The translations under genes were made by a program, and so were the position numbers. The notes under the pieces were generated by a model. That model ran no database searches, was not told the DNA's origin, and worked only from the letters and a program-made list of their open reading frames with translations. Below, one piece after another: positions 34,459-46,922 of a stretch of 64,000 nucleotides of DNA. The DNA is from Mangifera indica (Eukaryota; Streptophyta; Magnoliopsida; Sapindales; Anacardiaceae), in assembly GCF_011075055.1 (NCBI RefSeq), contig NW_025401100.1, positions 186,001-250,000 on the forward strand. The letters are read 5' to 3'. How positions within the stretch are numbered: the first letter of the stretch is position 1; every line of letters starts with the position of its first letter.

Positions 34459-36843
34459 GGCCAAAGGACTTTGTCCCACCCAAGTTTTTATGCACTCCCA
34501 AACTCCCACCCTCAACCTTTCAAAAACCAAAATGTCTACCTATTAGTGGTTAAAATTAATCAATTCTATTAATTTAATTATAAATTACTAATTTATCTTT
34601 ATTAACATCGATCTATACATACCCATGAAAAACAAAAATTTAATGAAAGAGTATATTATTCAGAAAAATGACATTTTCCCCCTTGACCTAAGGTTTCCTA
34701 TTACTCAAAAGGCCAAAAGAATTATTCTCACTTAAGGTATAGTAAAATCTCAAACTCTTACCCTTCAACTTTCAAAAACTCAAACACCCACTCATGAGCT
34801 AAAATTTGTTAACATTTTCAGTTAAGGTCAAGGGTAAAATTGTTATTTAACAATAATATTTAAAAAATAAAAGTTTATATCATTTTACCCCCTTTGTTTG
34901 AAAAACTAACAATTTTCCCTAAAATTAAGTTTTGAAAAGTGACATTTCCTCCCAACCTAGGGTTTCAAATTTTGCCGATGAATTTTTGGCCAATGACGAC
35001 TGATCTCTCTCCCTCTTGGTGTCATCTCTCCCTCCAATGGTTTTCCTCCAATCAATGACGTTTGGATTTAATGAAATCCAGATGAAGAGTTGAAACCCTT
35101 TGTCTAGATGATGACAACAGTCCAAACGAGTGTATTATTCAAAAAATTACTATATTCCACCATTTCCTATTACTCAAAATTTCATCTTCTATCACCCCCC
35201 AAACTTTACAAACATCACAGTTGCACCCTTATATTCCACCATTTTCTCACTCCACCTTTGGCGGCTTCTCCCTTCATCTTCAACTAACAAAGAAATCCAA
35301 GGCACTGTCAGTGTTGTCGACTAAGAAAGCTGACAAAGAACGTTGACAAAGAAAGCCGGCATTGCCGACAATAATCAAGCAATGATCTGATATTGATTTT
35401 TCGATTCGAAGAAATCCAAGGAATGATCTGACATTCCTAAGCACAAATCGAAAACCTCGACCCTCTCCTTTCTCCTGCAATGCGGCATCATCGACCACCT
35501 AAGGAAGGGCAATGACGCTACAAAAATGAGTGAGAGATCCAAATCTTATGCTTGTTTTTTGGTCAAAAAATCATGATAGAATCATCAGAGATACCACCTA
35601 GGAGAAAAAAGGAGTGTCGACAAAGGTTTAGGGTGGGAAGAGAGCATTGCTGAAGAGAAAGACGGTGACCTGAGAGGGAAGAAAAAAAAAACCTATGATG
35701 AGGGGAAAAAGTTATTTTTCAAAGGCCAAACGACTATTTCCCACCCAAGGTATACTATAATCTCAAGTTTCCGCCCTTTAACTATGGAAATACCAAACAC
35801 CCACCTATGAGCAGTTAAAATTAACGGTGGTAAGGGTAAAATCGTTATTTTCTCTATAATATTAAAAATAAACTAAAATAGAATCTACTTTTGCCCTCCT
35901 AAACTTTAAAAACTAAAATTTTCCCCTAGCCTAAGTTTTAAAAAATGGCAGTTTCACCCTAGGGTTTCTTTTTGAAATCTCCAGCGACATCTCCGGCTCC
36001 ATTGCCGATGACCTCTCCCTCCCAAAGCATCCTCTCCTTCCGGCGATCTCTTTCCTCCCATTTGAACGCTCAATCGACATCGGAGAAGCTGTGGAAGATG
36101 AAGTTCTTTGTCTTCCCAGTCGTCGTCGTCTAGCATCGTCTTCCCAGACGAAGACGAGACGACTCATCATCTTCTTCATCTGGGAAAACGATCGTCTTCC
36201 CAGACGACGAAGACGAGATCGATCGATCTCTTCTTTGTCATCTGGGAAGATGATTTCTCTTCCCAGACGACGTCTCTCTGCATCGGATGGGTTGGGGTGG
36301 AGTTGAGAGGGGTCGTCGGTGGAAGAGAAATCGTCGGGAGGGGGAGACGGTCGACGATGGTACTGGAGAAAGTGAAAGGGTTTGGAAACTAAACCCTAAG
36401 GGGGGAAATGCGATCTTTTTAAACTTAGCTTAGGGAAAAAATGTTAGTTTTTAAAATTTTAGGGGGGGAAATGAGATTAAATTTTCAGGGGTTAGGGTTT
36501 CGTTAAATTTAACCGGCCATGGGTAGGTGTTTGGTATTTCCATAATTAAAGGGTGGAAACTTGGGATTGCAGCATACCTTGGGTGGGAAATAGTCGTTTG
36601 GCCTTTTTCAAAACTAGAAAAGTTGAACCTCGGGTGAAATTGTTAGTTTTCAAAATCTAGGGGAGGAAATAGGTTAAAATTATATTTGTTAATATTAATG
36701 ATGAAATGACATTTTTGCCCTTTTTAGTTAATAGCTAAATGTAATAGAAGTTGGATGATAGATTGGGTATTTAAGTTTTTGAAAAGTTGCGGGTGGGAAT
36801 TTAGGAATGCATCAAAACTTGGTTGGGAATAAGTCCTTTGGCC
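34459..36843. mobile_element. Non-autonomous Mutator-like element, copy 1 (carries a nested element)
   Basis: Terminal inverted repeats of about 70 bp begin GGCCAAAGGACTTTGTCCCA at 34459 and end AAGTCCTTTGGCC at 36843. The 9-bp flanks TTAAATTAT (34450-34458) and TAAAATTAT (36844-36852) match at 8 of 9 positions. The duplicate at 50998-52478 has perfect flanks. There is no transposase. Without the nested insertion it is about 1496 bp. Confidence 0.8.
35724..36603. mobile_element. Nested 880-bp Mutator-like element
   Basis: Terminal inverted repeats begin GGCCAAACGACTATTTCCCA and end AATAGTCGTTTGGCC. The 9-bp target duplication TTTTTCAAA lies at 35715-35723 and 36604-36612. The other module has the single uninterrupted TTTTTCAAA at 52240-52248, which is the empty site. 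Internally it encodes no transposase and is unusually rich in CGTCGTC and GAAGACG motifs. Confidence 0.9.
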
Positions 36844-37020
36844 TAAAATTATTAGCTAAGTGATCGTGTTTCATAGCGTCGCAAGTCAAATCTTCATAGT
36901 ACATTATGAATTTTGGTGTGATATTTTCATGAAGGGTGGACATGTTTCTAAATCAATTTTTGACAGAATGAATCTTATAAAAACTTTATACAGGAAGAAG
37001 AGCATTAGTTAGGTAATAAT

Positions 37021-37195
37021 ATTAATTAAGTAATGCTATGTGCACAACTCATATACACAATTTTGTGCACAACTAATGGCATGTCACTATGTAATTTGAT
37101 AGTTTTAAATTAAAAATAAAACAATATTCAATCATATAATAACATGTTATTAGTTGTGTATAAAGTTGCATATATAAGTAGTGCATACAGTATTA
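37021..37195. mobile_element. MITE-like palindromic repeat
   Basis: About 175 bp with long imperfect inverted repeats (left GCACAACTCATATACACAA against right TTGTGTATAAAGTTGCATAT) around a centre with TTTTAAATTAAAAATAAAA. Diverged relatives occur near 560-660, 890-1060, 21430-21575, 40300-40470, 41390-41550, 52663-52835, 56150-56310 and 57185-57365. Confidence 0.6.
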
Positions 37196-38300
37196 TTGAT
37201 ATTAATTAATATTAATTATGATAATAATTAGTATAATATTGCTTATCTTAATAAAATAATTAGTATAATATTGCTTATCTTGATAAATAATCAAATAATA
37301 CTTGATAATTGAATTTGAATAATTGATGGGATATAAGTAAGATTTGAATTTGAAGATTAATATATATTTACCTTTAGATAGTAATTATATAGGATAATAA
37401 TTGATTAGATAAAATAAATTAATTGGAAAGTTACGAAACATGTATATATAAGTAGTATACATAAAGGGCAGTTGGGATTGTAGAAGGAAGAAAGGAAAAT
37501 ACTGTCTTTGAGTTTAGAGTAGCTCATGGCTGATTGAAAGGCTAAGACCTTATGTGGAGTTAATAACTCTTGTTATTAATATTGTTTTATGTTAGAATAT
37601 TTATTCTGTTTAGTGGTTCATATCAAAGTGGTATTAGAATTGTTGCGATTTTGAGGATGAATTTTGCAAAGGATGAGAGTAGAAGGTACTTGACTAACGA
37701 ATACAGAAGCTCGGGCTATGGGAGCAAAAGGGATTTGACCTTGAACTGGGAGTGAATACAGTCTAAATCACGATTGTTGATTCAAGTCATTGGCGGTAGG
37801 GCTAGTGCGTGAAGACAAATCTGATGATAAGACCGTGAGTGATGAAAAGTGAGAAAAGAAAGACTTGGTTCTATACTTTTGAACTTGATAGTGGATCGGA
37901 AGATTTCGACAACATCTCAAATCTAGCAAAAGTCCAAAATGATAAATTGGTAGGTTTTGATGGAAAATTGGTTGATTCCGATGAAATCTAGTTGTCGAAA
38001 CTCATTTTAAGAAATCAAAGATTTTAATAGAGTTTAAATTAGGATAGAATTTTAGGAAATGAGAGAATAAAAAGGGCAGAAGGGAGAGAAAATCTGAGGG
38101 AAGCTTCTAACTTGGAAGGAAGGGCACCTTTAACTGTCTAGGGAGGATTTGCATCTCTTTCTTGCTAGAATTATATTCTTTTTTATCATTATTATTTACA
38201 TTTACACTCAATATTCTGGTATGTTTGATTCATTGTTTGGTTGTTTTGCTTGTTGTGTGAGATTTATTAGTTTGCACGGGTTACTATTAAATTGTTATCA
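37196..38300 (+). mobile_element. Degenerate LTR-retrotransposon remnant
   Basis: A TATA-containing leader-like region (TATATATAAGTAG near 37443) is followed by ATCAAAGTGGTATTAGAAT (about 37622), which resembles a decayed initiator-Met primer-binding site. About 330 bp at 38030-38300 is a diverged repeat of 39110-39440. The same arrangement is at 52830-53930. No element protein can be read. Confidence 0.4.
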
Positions 38301-40027
38301 AAGTATGTGAAATCTAGGTATAATTGAAAAAAGTATGGAGAGTAATAATATTGATTTGGAGAAGATTATGAGGATGGTTATAGATAGGTTGGGACATCAT
38401 ATACACTAGTTTAAATTGTTTGGTTAAAGACTTTAAAATAATGAAAGAACACATGAATAACTTAAAATGATGTCCTTTAATAATGTTGACAAAAAAGGAA
38501 CTATGATGGAACTGAAGTTGTTAATGACAAAACACACAAACTTGATTCTAAGCCAAAATAAAATATTGATAGATTTTAGTAATTGAACAATAGACTCCAA
38601 TGAATCCTAGCCAAGAAAACTCAATCGTGCACATCTCTGCCTTACGCCTTTGTTGAGTGAGGCAAAACTAGAAGTGAATGAAGAGAAAGATAAAAAAAAA
38701 GGGGTGAAACAAAGAGCAGAAGAGAAGAATTGGATCATGAAGAAATAATTCAGTCCAAAACCCACTTAATCAATCATCCCATTCCACAATAACAATGCAA
38801 CCCAATTTGCTTTAGGTGTTAACTACCACTCATGTCCACGCACTAATAATCAATCCAACTACTAAACCACTCACACTCAAATCCCAATGCAATTTATTGC
38901 CAAGACCCAACCATTAGACTTGATCCGAAACCCAATTGAGTTAACTTAAAAACAATTTACCCATCATACTCAATCATTCACCAATTAAGTCCAATCACAA
39001 TCCACTTAATCAATTCCAAACCATACCTGTTTCAATTAAACCCAAAACATTTTAATGGAATTGAATCGTAATTTAAGATTATAATTAAAGATTATGATAA
39101 TATTTGAATAACGAAGGAATTATGATTGAATTAGTTTTAGAAGATCAATGATTTAATAGAATCTGAATTAAGATTGGACTTTAAGATATGACAGAAAAAA
39201 GGGACAACAACATGAGGGGAAAGAGGAGGGAAAATCTGGTTAGAGTATTTGATAGAGACTTTTACCTTGGGAGAAAGGGCACCTCTAATTGCCTGGGAAG
39301 GATTGATACCTCTTTGTTGCTTGAACTATTTTCTTGATTTATCACTATTATTCAGATGTATCACTATTTTGTTAAGTTCACTTCATTGTTTTTCCTATGC
39401 AGTTGTTTTTCTTGTTGTGTGGGATTGATTAGTTTGCATGATTGCTATCAACATGCTTAGGATAGTTTAACTAATAGGCAAAATGATTAACAGTGATTAG
39501 TCCATGTGTGTAAGGGGCCAGCAAAAATTCTGGCTTCAAGTTGACCAGGCACAAACTTCTTTACGTACAAATTAACGATTCTCCTAGTTTGGTAGATTTG
39601 TCCTGCCAATTCATAATCCTCTGTCAGTGTAGGTGTTGGAGCTTTTATGGAAATTCTGATCATCATTAGGCTCAAGCGCCTGCTTGCATAGTTTATACAA
39701 TTTTTGCTTGGTACATACATATGCATGGATTCAGGACCAACAATTCACAGCCTCTAAATTCTTGGAGCTGGCCATGTTTGGTGCTCTGCAGCCAGAGGGG
39801 ATCCAGGGAGATAAAGTCCATTCAACTGTTAACAATATAAGCACCAAGAATATTATACACATATAATTCCTATTACTGGATTAGCCCATCCGTACAAATC
39901 CAACCTGAACCCTGCCATATTTGTGACAACTCCAACCCAGTGATGGCAAGATGAACTTAAAATAAATTTAAGAAGATAAAATTTTTAGCTTTTTTCTTCT
40001 TGTTTTTTCTGACAATTTTTTCTGCAG
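38301..40027. other. Spacer upstream of Pumilio copy 3
   Basis: No gene. It includes the 38730-39480 block shared inverted with 4460-5170, and the 39487-39950 block shared with 3980-4447 and 55133-55600. A frame on the - strand at 39487-39726 is open in all three copies, but nearly all differences between copies change the amino acid. Confidence 0.5.
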
Positions 40028-42169
40028 TTTATTTTTTATTCAGCTGCAAGGTTTTGTGTTGAAATTGCAACTCGTCAGCATGGTTGCTGTGTGTTGCAAA
40101 GATGCATTGCTTATTCAATTGGTGAACTTCGTGATAAGTTATTAACTGAAATTTCCAATCATGGGCTTCTCCTTGCTCAAGATCCCTTCGGCTATGACCT
40201 AAAATGTGTTAATTCTTGTTGTTATTTTCTGACAGTCAAACTCATTACAGGACATGATAAAACATGGTGTCTATATATATATATATATATATAGCAGTAT
40301 TATACTTATTCATTTCAAGTGTATAAATGTGTATAATTTATGTGTGCCTTCACTTATTGAGTATTTTTTAATTTTTAATTCAAAATTACTCAATTATATA
40401 ATAATATATATTAAGTATATACTTATTTGTGTATTCAAAATGGATACGTATAGTTTTATTATATATATTCTAATATTTTTAAGATGTTGATCCATCTATT
40501 TCAATGACAAAGCCCTCGGGACAAATATTCTCTTTATTTGTATATTTTAGGATGCATTATGCTGGCTGGGTATTGGTCATTTGTTATTGTGGGAATTGAA
40601 AATATTGTTCCGTTTTACTTAGGTTTTGAGCAATTACATATTTATTTCCATGAAATATCTCATTATTAATTTCTTTTTATCTGGCCTGTTGCGCTGGTTA
40701 TTAGGTAGGCTAAGCTACTCAATCTGCATCTTATATTGATATGCTACCTGATTATCTATATGTTGAAAAGAAACTGAGTTGCTCACTTTCCTTACACACA
40801 CACACAGTGAATCTTTTCCAAGAGTAGCTTTCATATATTTTTCTTAGAGAGGAAAGTGTAAGAATTTGCATCACAGCTAAGTATTATGTCCTGTTTTCTC
40901 ATCTCCCACTATCAAGGGTTTTTAACTATCCACTCTTGTCAGCATGTTCGAGTGGAAATTAGACATCATATGTGCATCAAATTTGAAAATGCAGAAGTAG
41001 ATTTCAACACAATTTCATGAACCTTGATCAAAAGGAATCCAAGTTTTAGAATATTGGCCATCCTTTCCTTCTTCATTTTCCCATCTCATATCTGGCCCTC
41101 TCGCCTCGTTGACATGGCCATTGCTTATAAGTTTTGTTACACACCCCAAATTTTCTTGATAAATTATTCTTGTCTCCCAACTTAGGTGTCGATACTCACA
41201 TTTGTCAACCTTAAATCACTAGGTTTCTCCATCCATCAAGCTAATGTTTACAGAAAGTGTTGCTTCCTTGGTCGCTCCGCATTTGGGTAGAAGAGGACTG
41301 GTCACTTAATGCCTTCATATAAAGCATTTGTTTTGTTTCAATGTGTTTATACACCATAATATCAATTTAAATATATAATCCTGTGAAGTAAGACAACAAG
41401 TATAAATAATAAGTATTATTTTGTATATTAATAATGATGTGTCATGATATGATTAAGTCTCACTTTTTTTCTAATTTAAAATCACTTAATCATACGATGT
41501 TATGTCTTTGTTAACACACAAATTAGTATTCGTTGTTAGTGTATGTACTTATCCCAAAATAAATGTTTACCCTTATGCATCATAGGCCTATTTTATTGTT
41601 TCATGGTATTTTTTTTATCATTCTTAACGTTGGACAGTAATTTAATCCAAAAAGTGGTTGCTTTTAAAGTTATTTTGGTTCTGCACCATGGTTTTATCTG
41701 ATTCTCTGACACAGAAAACTTTTATCATTATGTGGCAGAAATTATGTTGTTCAATATATTATAGAGCTGAAGATCCCTTCTGTCACTGCCAACTTGCTCA
41801 GTTCAAAGGCCGCTATGTTCACCTATCAAAGCAAAAATTTAGCAGTCATGTTGTGGAAAAATGCCTCAAGCATTTTGGAGAGAGTCGATCACAAATTGTC
41901 CATGAATTGCTGTTTGTGCCTCATTTTGAACAGTTGCTGCAAGATCCATTTGCCAATTATGTCATTCTGACAGTTACCAAGGTTTGGAGCACAACATCCT
42001 TTTAGCAACTTCTCTGATGTCTTCCAAACTTTTGATAGAACCTTACTCCTTAATTTCTATCTTCAGGGTCCCCTTCATGCTGCACTGCTTGAAGCTGCTC
42101 CACCCCACTCTTTCTTACAAACTAGTCCATATTTTTAGCGGATTCTCTGGAAATCTGTCAAAGAAGTGA
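40028..42169 (+). pseudogene. Pumilio (APUM-like) C-terminal gene fragment, copy 3
   Basis: Three exons can be placed: 40028-40191 (CVEIATRQHGCCVLQRC, then LLAQDPFG), 41739-41981 (NYVVQYII through FANYVI) and 42067-42169 (GPLHAALLEAA to the stop). Together they would give the last Pumilio repeats and tail of a plant APUM protein. The first exon's donor is mutated to GGCTATG where copy 4 keeps GGGTATG. The second exon has lost 4 bp (ACTTACTTGCT in copy 2, ACTTGCT here), shifting the frame after TANLL. The third has a stop after TSPYF and a 2-base loss. The first intron, 1.55 kb, carries MITEs and a TA repeat at 40265-40293. No 5' gene part exists in the module. Confidence 0.82.
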
Positions 42170-42556
42170 TGTAAATTCGGGTGTGGTGGCAAGTGTTGTT
42201 GCTCTCCCAAACTTACTAACCTGTTCACTGTTCAGAAGTTTTACTATTTCTTGCGGCACTGGATGTAGAACAGCCTTCAAAATTTGAAGTGGGTCCTCAA
42301 GAGAACCTTTGAAACTTAGTACCTACGGATGATCTCTCCATGATTTTGAAGAACGTAAACTGGAAGTTTTTGCTGCTGGTTGTTTATTTTGCTTATGCAA
42401 CTTGTATGTACTGTTCTGTTGTCTTCTGGGTGTTGTTGTTGTCCTGTTGATATGAACTGTTACTGTATAATGTTTCACCCTTTTTACGTTTTAATCTGGG
42501 TAAAAGCCATGCGGTTGTTTAGTTCCTCATAAATTCTGAGATGATTTTCTTAAGGG

Positions 42557-42925
42557 ATGACAAAGGACACTTTCAAAGAATATAAAAATGATATAGAAAG
42601 ATTATACTCTAACTGGGACCCATGTCCTAAAATTATGACTGCTCTCCGCCACTTATTGCTGTTCCATTCTCATGAAGATGTTTGTTTGCTTATGGCGGAG
42701 GTATTTTTCCTGGAAAATACTCTATGCAAGTGGCTATGCTCTGCTATGACTTTTCCATACCAGTTACGGGCCCAACATGTGATTGAACATTGGAAGAATG
42801 AGGTGGAAGTTGGAACCATGCATGTCTTCCAATACAACCAAACAGTGAATGTAATATTTTTCTTCAGTCCATCTCTCTGGTTGAGTTTGATAGAGATGGA
42901 TATCGATTTTGAAGATGACAAATGA
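42557..42925 (+). CDS. Unrecognised conserved ORF, copy 3 (122 aa)
   Basis: ATG 42557 to TGA 42925. It differs from copy 2 (20919) at only two residues. It lies 388 bp downstream of the Pumilio C-terminal exon. No family is recognised. The opposite strand is also largely open, so openness alone is weak evidence for coding. Confidence 0.35.
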   Translation: MTKDTFKEYKNDIERLYSNWDPCPKIMTALRHLLLFHSHEDVCLLMAEVFFLENTLCKWLCSAMTFPYQLRAQHVIEHWKNEVEVGTMHVFQYNQTVNVIFFFSPSLWLSLIEMDIDFEDDK

Positions 42926-43574
42926 GTTTATCATTTACTCATGCTGCGTTGACTGTCACTATCCGACGAATTTTCATGAAACAGTTTTCTTTACGTTGTT
43001 TCAATTTTATTTTATTTGTTACCATTTTCAAAGAGTTTTTGTGTATAACATTACCCTTTGAAAATTCATCTTGGAGATGTGATTAAAAATATTTTTATTT
43101 GATTTGATTCTAAACAAATTTGATTTTTTATTGAATTTGATTTTAATGTGTTATTTATTATTTTTTTATTTTATAAGATTAGGATTCTAGTTTAATTATT
43201 TATTATTTTTTTATTTCATATAATTAAAATTTTAGTTTAGTTATTTATTATTTTTTTATTTCATAAAATTAAGATTTCAGTTTAGATTACATTATAATAC
43301 TATATATTATACAATGTTTCCTAAATAATATTCATTTGGTTTATAATCAATTCATAATTCTACCAAATCGTGTTTTCTACAAACTTTATGATTTGAATTC
43401 AATGCTATAAATAAATAATATAACTCCATGTTTATTTGTAAGCATTTATTACTTGAAGAAATATATAAATACCTTACAAACTAGGCAACACTTACTGTGT
43501 GGAAGCAGTTGCTTTTACCTCACATTTCCTCTACTTGCTCCTAACCTTTTACAATACAATTTATTTATCCGGAT
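42926..43574. repeat. AT-rich spacer with ~60-bp minisatellite
   Basis: Contains the same ~60-bp tandem motif as 21700-21830 at 43150-43290, then the 3' flank of the receptor kinase. No gene. Confidence 0.55.
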
Positions 43575-46500
43575 TTAATAGTGTAAAGGGCTATAGAACT
43601 GATCTAACATCTTGGAAATCATGTCCATGGATGGCCTAGATTGTGGATTGACATGTAAGCAAGCAGTTGCTAGCTTGATAATGGTCATCACTTGTTCCTC
43701 AACTTCAGGAGGAGGAAGTGGAAGTCGTTGGTCCAGAATATCTTTCACCAGCATGCTCTCACTTGTTAAATGGGACAATAGAGCAGAGATTATATCGCCT
43801 GGATGCTTTCCTTTAATCACTTCTATTGCTATCACTCCAAAGCTATACACATCACATTTTTCTGTAACTTCCATTGTATAAGCGAGCTCTATAAAAAATT
43901 CAGTCTGAATCGTCATTATACAAACATTATGTCATATATTAAAATTAGGCACGCAATTCAGGATGAGCTATAATACCTGGTGCAATGTATCCATATGTGC
44001 CAGCAAGTTCGGTCCAATTGGATGAGTCTCTCTTCAACAACTTAGCAGTGCCAAAATCTGAAACATGAGCCACATATTCCTTGTCAAGCAAAATGTTGTT
44101 GCTTGATATGTCTCGATGAACAATCGGAATAGAGCAATTATGATGCATGTAAGACAGTGCATGAGCCACATCCCTGACGATATTCACCCTCTTGAACCAA
44201 TTCAATTCTTTAGCGGTTTCTTCTTTGCTCAAGATTGTGGCCAAACTACCCCTTTCAAGGTACTCATAAATCAAAAAAGAGTGTTGCTGGTTTGAACAAA
44301 AGCCATGCAACTTTACAATGTTCCGGTGTCGTATCTCTGTTAAAGTCTTGACCTCATTCAAAAACTCTTTTTGATGTGTTATTTCAACATTTGGAAACGG
44401 GTGAAGTTTTTTAACAGCTACTATGCTACCTGATGGCAGCTTGGCCTTATAAACACTACTGTATCCTCCTTTCCCAATACAGTACCTAGTATCAAAAGCT
44501 TTGGTTGAATCCATGATTTGTTTGTACAAAATTCTTCCATCAACAGTTAACACAGAGAAAAACTCTACATCCTCCTCACTGCTTTGTCCAACTAGTTTCT
44601 TTTTCCTTATTTTCTGCAAGATTAAGTAAACCCCGAGTGCAAGTAAAAGAACTCCCAAAAAAGGGAATATAATTGATAACACCAATTTTTTGACCTTTCC
44701 ATTTTTATGTTTGAAAGTGATAGGAGATATGCATGGTGGGAATCCCTGAACATTACCGCACAATCCCTTGTTCCCTTGTAACATAGTAGCATCTTGAAAT
44801 GCTTTGTTCTCAGGAATAGGGCCCTTCAACTGATTGTAGGATACGTCAACATACAACAGACCTCTCATTTCCTCAAAACTGTTCGGAATGGAACTGGTAA
44901 GAGAATTGTGGGAGAGATTTAGCAGCTCCAGGCTCTCCAAATGGCTCATTTGTGATGGTATCTCTCCTCCGAGAGAATTATGACTCAAATCTAACTGAGA
45001 CAAGTGAAATAAATTCTCGAACTGAGCTGGAATTTCTTGGCTAAATTTGTTGTTGCTCAAATTCAGATAGTGCAGCTTGACCAAGTTTCCTAGATCTTTC
45101 GGTATTGCCTGGCTTAATTTGTTTGAGGACAAGTCCAAAGACTCAAGATTAGTCAGTAGCCCAATTTCTGGAGGCATGACACCGGAAAGTTGATTGTCAC
45201 TGAAGTTGACCTTTGTAAGAAAAGTCAACTTTCCCAAAGTCTTTGGAATCTCCCCAACTAAACTGTTGGAAGAAAGATCAAGTGATTGTAGCTGAGTTGC
45301 ATTTCCAATCTCTCGCGGTATGTTTCCAGTGATGTTGTTCCTCGCCATGAGTAAGGCAGTTAAATTTGGACAACTTCCCCATTTAGATGATATTTCACCA
45401 TAGAATTTGTTATGGCTTATGTCTATAAAGCTCAGTTTTGGATAGATACCAAACTCTGCATCTAAATTTCCAGTGAGTTGGTTGAATTCAAGATTGACTC
45501 TTACCAAGCTTGTGCAGTTTTTGAAGCTTTTGGGGATGTTTCCTGCGAGATTATTGTTGTTTGCAGAGAAGTTTGTAAGTGAACCACCTTGGCAAATGTT
45601 GGGCAGAGGACCAGTAAACTGGTTTGTGTTTAGTTGCAATACTGACAATTTCATGAGATTTCCCATTTCTTGAGGAATGGATCCGGAAAGTTGGTTTTGG
45701 CGAAGATATAATATTTCTAAATTACTCAAATTGCCCAAAGAAGCAGGGAGTGAACCATTTAATTGGTTTACACTCAACTCTAGATCTGTGAGAGATTTCA
45801 AATTTCCAAGCTCTTCAGGAATGGGACCAGAAAGCTGATTTCTATAGAGATGAAGTAAGGTGAGGTTTGTCAACTTGCCCAATGATGTTGGAATAAAACC
45901 AGAAAGATTGTTTGTCTGAAGGCTTAGACATTCGAGGCATTTCAAATTTCCTAATTCTTCAGGAATAGGACCAGAAAGTTGATTGTCAAAGGCATACAAC
46001 ACAATAAGCTTCGTAAAATTTCCAAAATTGGAAGGAATGAGGCCCGTAAGATGGTTGACATCCATGTAAAGTTCCATCAAATTGGTTAAATTTCCCATTT
46101 CTGTAGGAATAGAACCTGAAAGCGAATTATTATAGAGATATAACCTTACTAGGTTGTTCAGATTACCAAGAGAAGTAGGAATTTGACCTTCTAGACTGTT
46201 GCTACACAAGGCAAGCTCATTAAGAGATCGACATTGACCAATTTCAGATGGAATTGTGCCATTCAGTTGGTTTTCATCAAGGTGCAGGATTTGAAGATTT
46301 GTTAGGAGACCAATTTCAGGTGGGATTTTTCCAGAGAAATAATTAAAGGATAGATCAAGATAAATGAGCTCTGATAGGTTACCAATATGAGATGGAATAA
46401 CACCGAAGAGTGAATTTACTGCAAGATCAACATATTTAAGATGAGGGAAAGAAGAGGCTGAAAACTCATACAACGTACCATTTAAACCGAAACTGGTAAG

Positions 46501-46758
46501 GTTTATTTTGATGACACTTCCAGCTAAATTGCATGAAATTCCAAGCCAAGAACATGGGGTTGTGAGTGGCTTAGAGTTGGCGGCATTAGGAGAAAGCAGA
46601 GTCCAAGAAGTTAACCGAGATTGTGTTTGGTTTGTAAAGCTAGCTTTCCATCTTAGGAGAGCATTTGTCTCTTCAGTAGAAGTGGTAGAAGCAACAACAC
46701 ACGAGAACTGAACAAGGAAGAGAGTGGTAAGTACTTTTTTAGAGCTTAATTTTCCCAT
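43575..46758 (-). CDS. MIK2-like: MIK2-like LRR receptor-like kinase, intact copy (1031 aa)
   Basis: Exon 1 is 46758-43977, the intron 43976-43889 (88 bp, GT-AG), and exon 2 is 43888-43575 (TAA); the sum is 1031 codons plus stop. The signal peptide covers about residues 1-25, the LRR N-cap 28-100, about 23 LRRs 103-655, the C-cap [12 protein letters not shown] 665-676, the membrane span 692-714 and the kinase about 755-1030. Catalytic features present: glycine loop [11 protein letters not shown] 762-772, Lys783, Glu802, HRD 881-883, DFG 901-903 and the [27 protein letters not shown] segment spanning the splice. It is an RD kinase. The LRR-XII MIK2 group perceives peptide ligands at the plasma membrane in immunity, growth and pollen guidance; the ligand here is unknown. 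It is the only copy of five without a lesion. Confidence 0.95.
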
Positions 46759-46807
46759 GTCTGTTTCTTTTTCGATGTTGTGCTGTTAATACACAGATTC
46801 CCTCCTG

Positions 46808-46913
46808 TTTATAGCGACAACCTCACAGTTTGGCGAAGTCTCTATGCAATTTCACTGTGGAATTAATATTAAAGACACATCATTTTGTCGGAAGACTTTG
46901 ACCTTTGGCCAAT
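46808..46913 (-). promoter_or_regulatory. Promoter of the intact receptor kinase
   Basis: GCTATAAA (46808-46815, - strand) lies about 50 bp before the ATG. A W-box TTGACC lies at 46908-46913. The partner W-box GGTCAA present in copies 1 and 3 has become GGCCAA here (46917-46922). Confidence 0.5.
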
Positions 46914-46922
46914 TCAGCTAAT

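Noticed and set aside
37570..37755. 61-aa frame also at 53195-53380
   Set aside because: It spans a decayed LTR end and primer-binding-site-like sequence, so it is not a gene.
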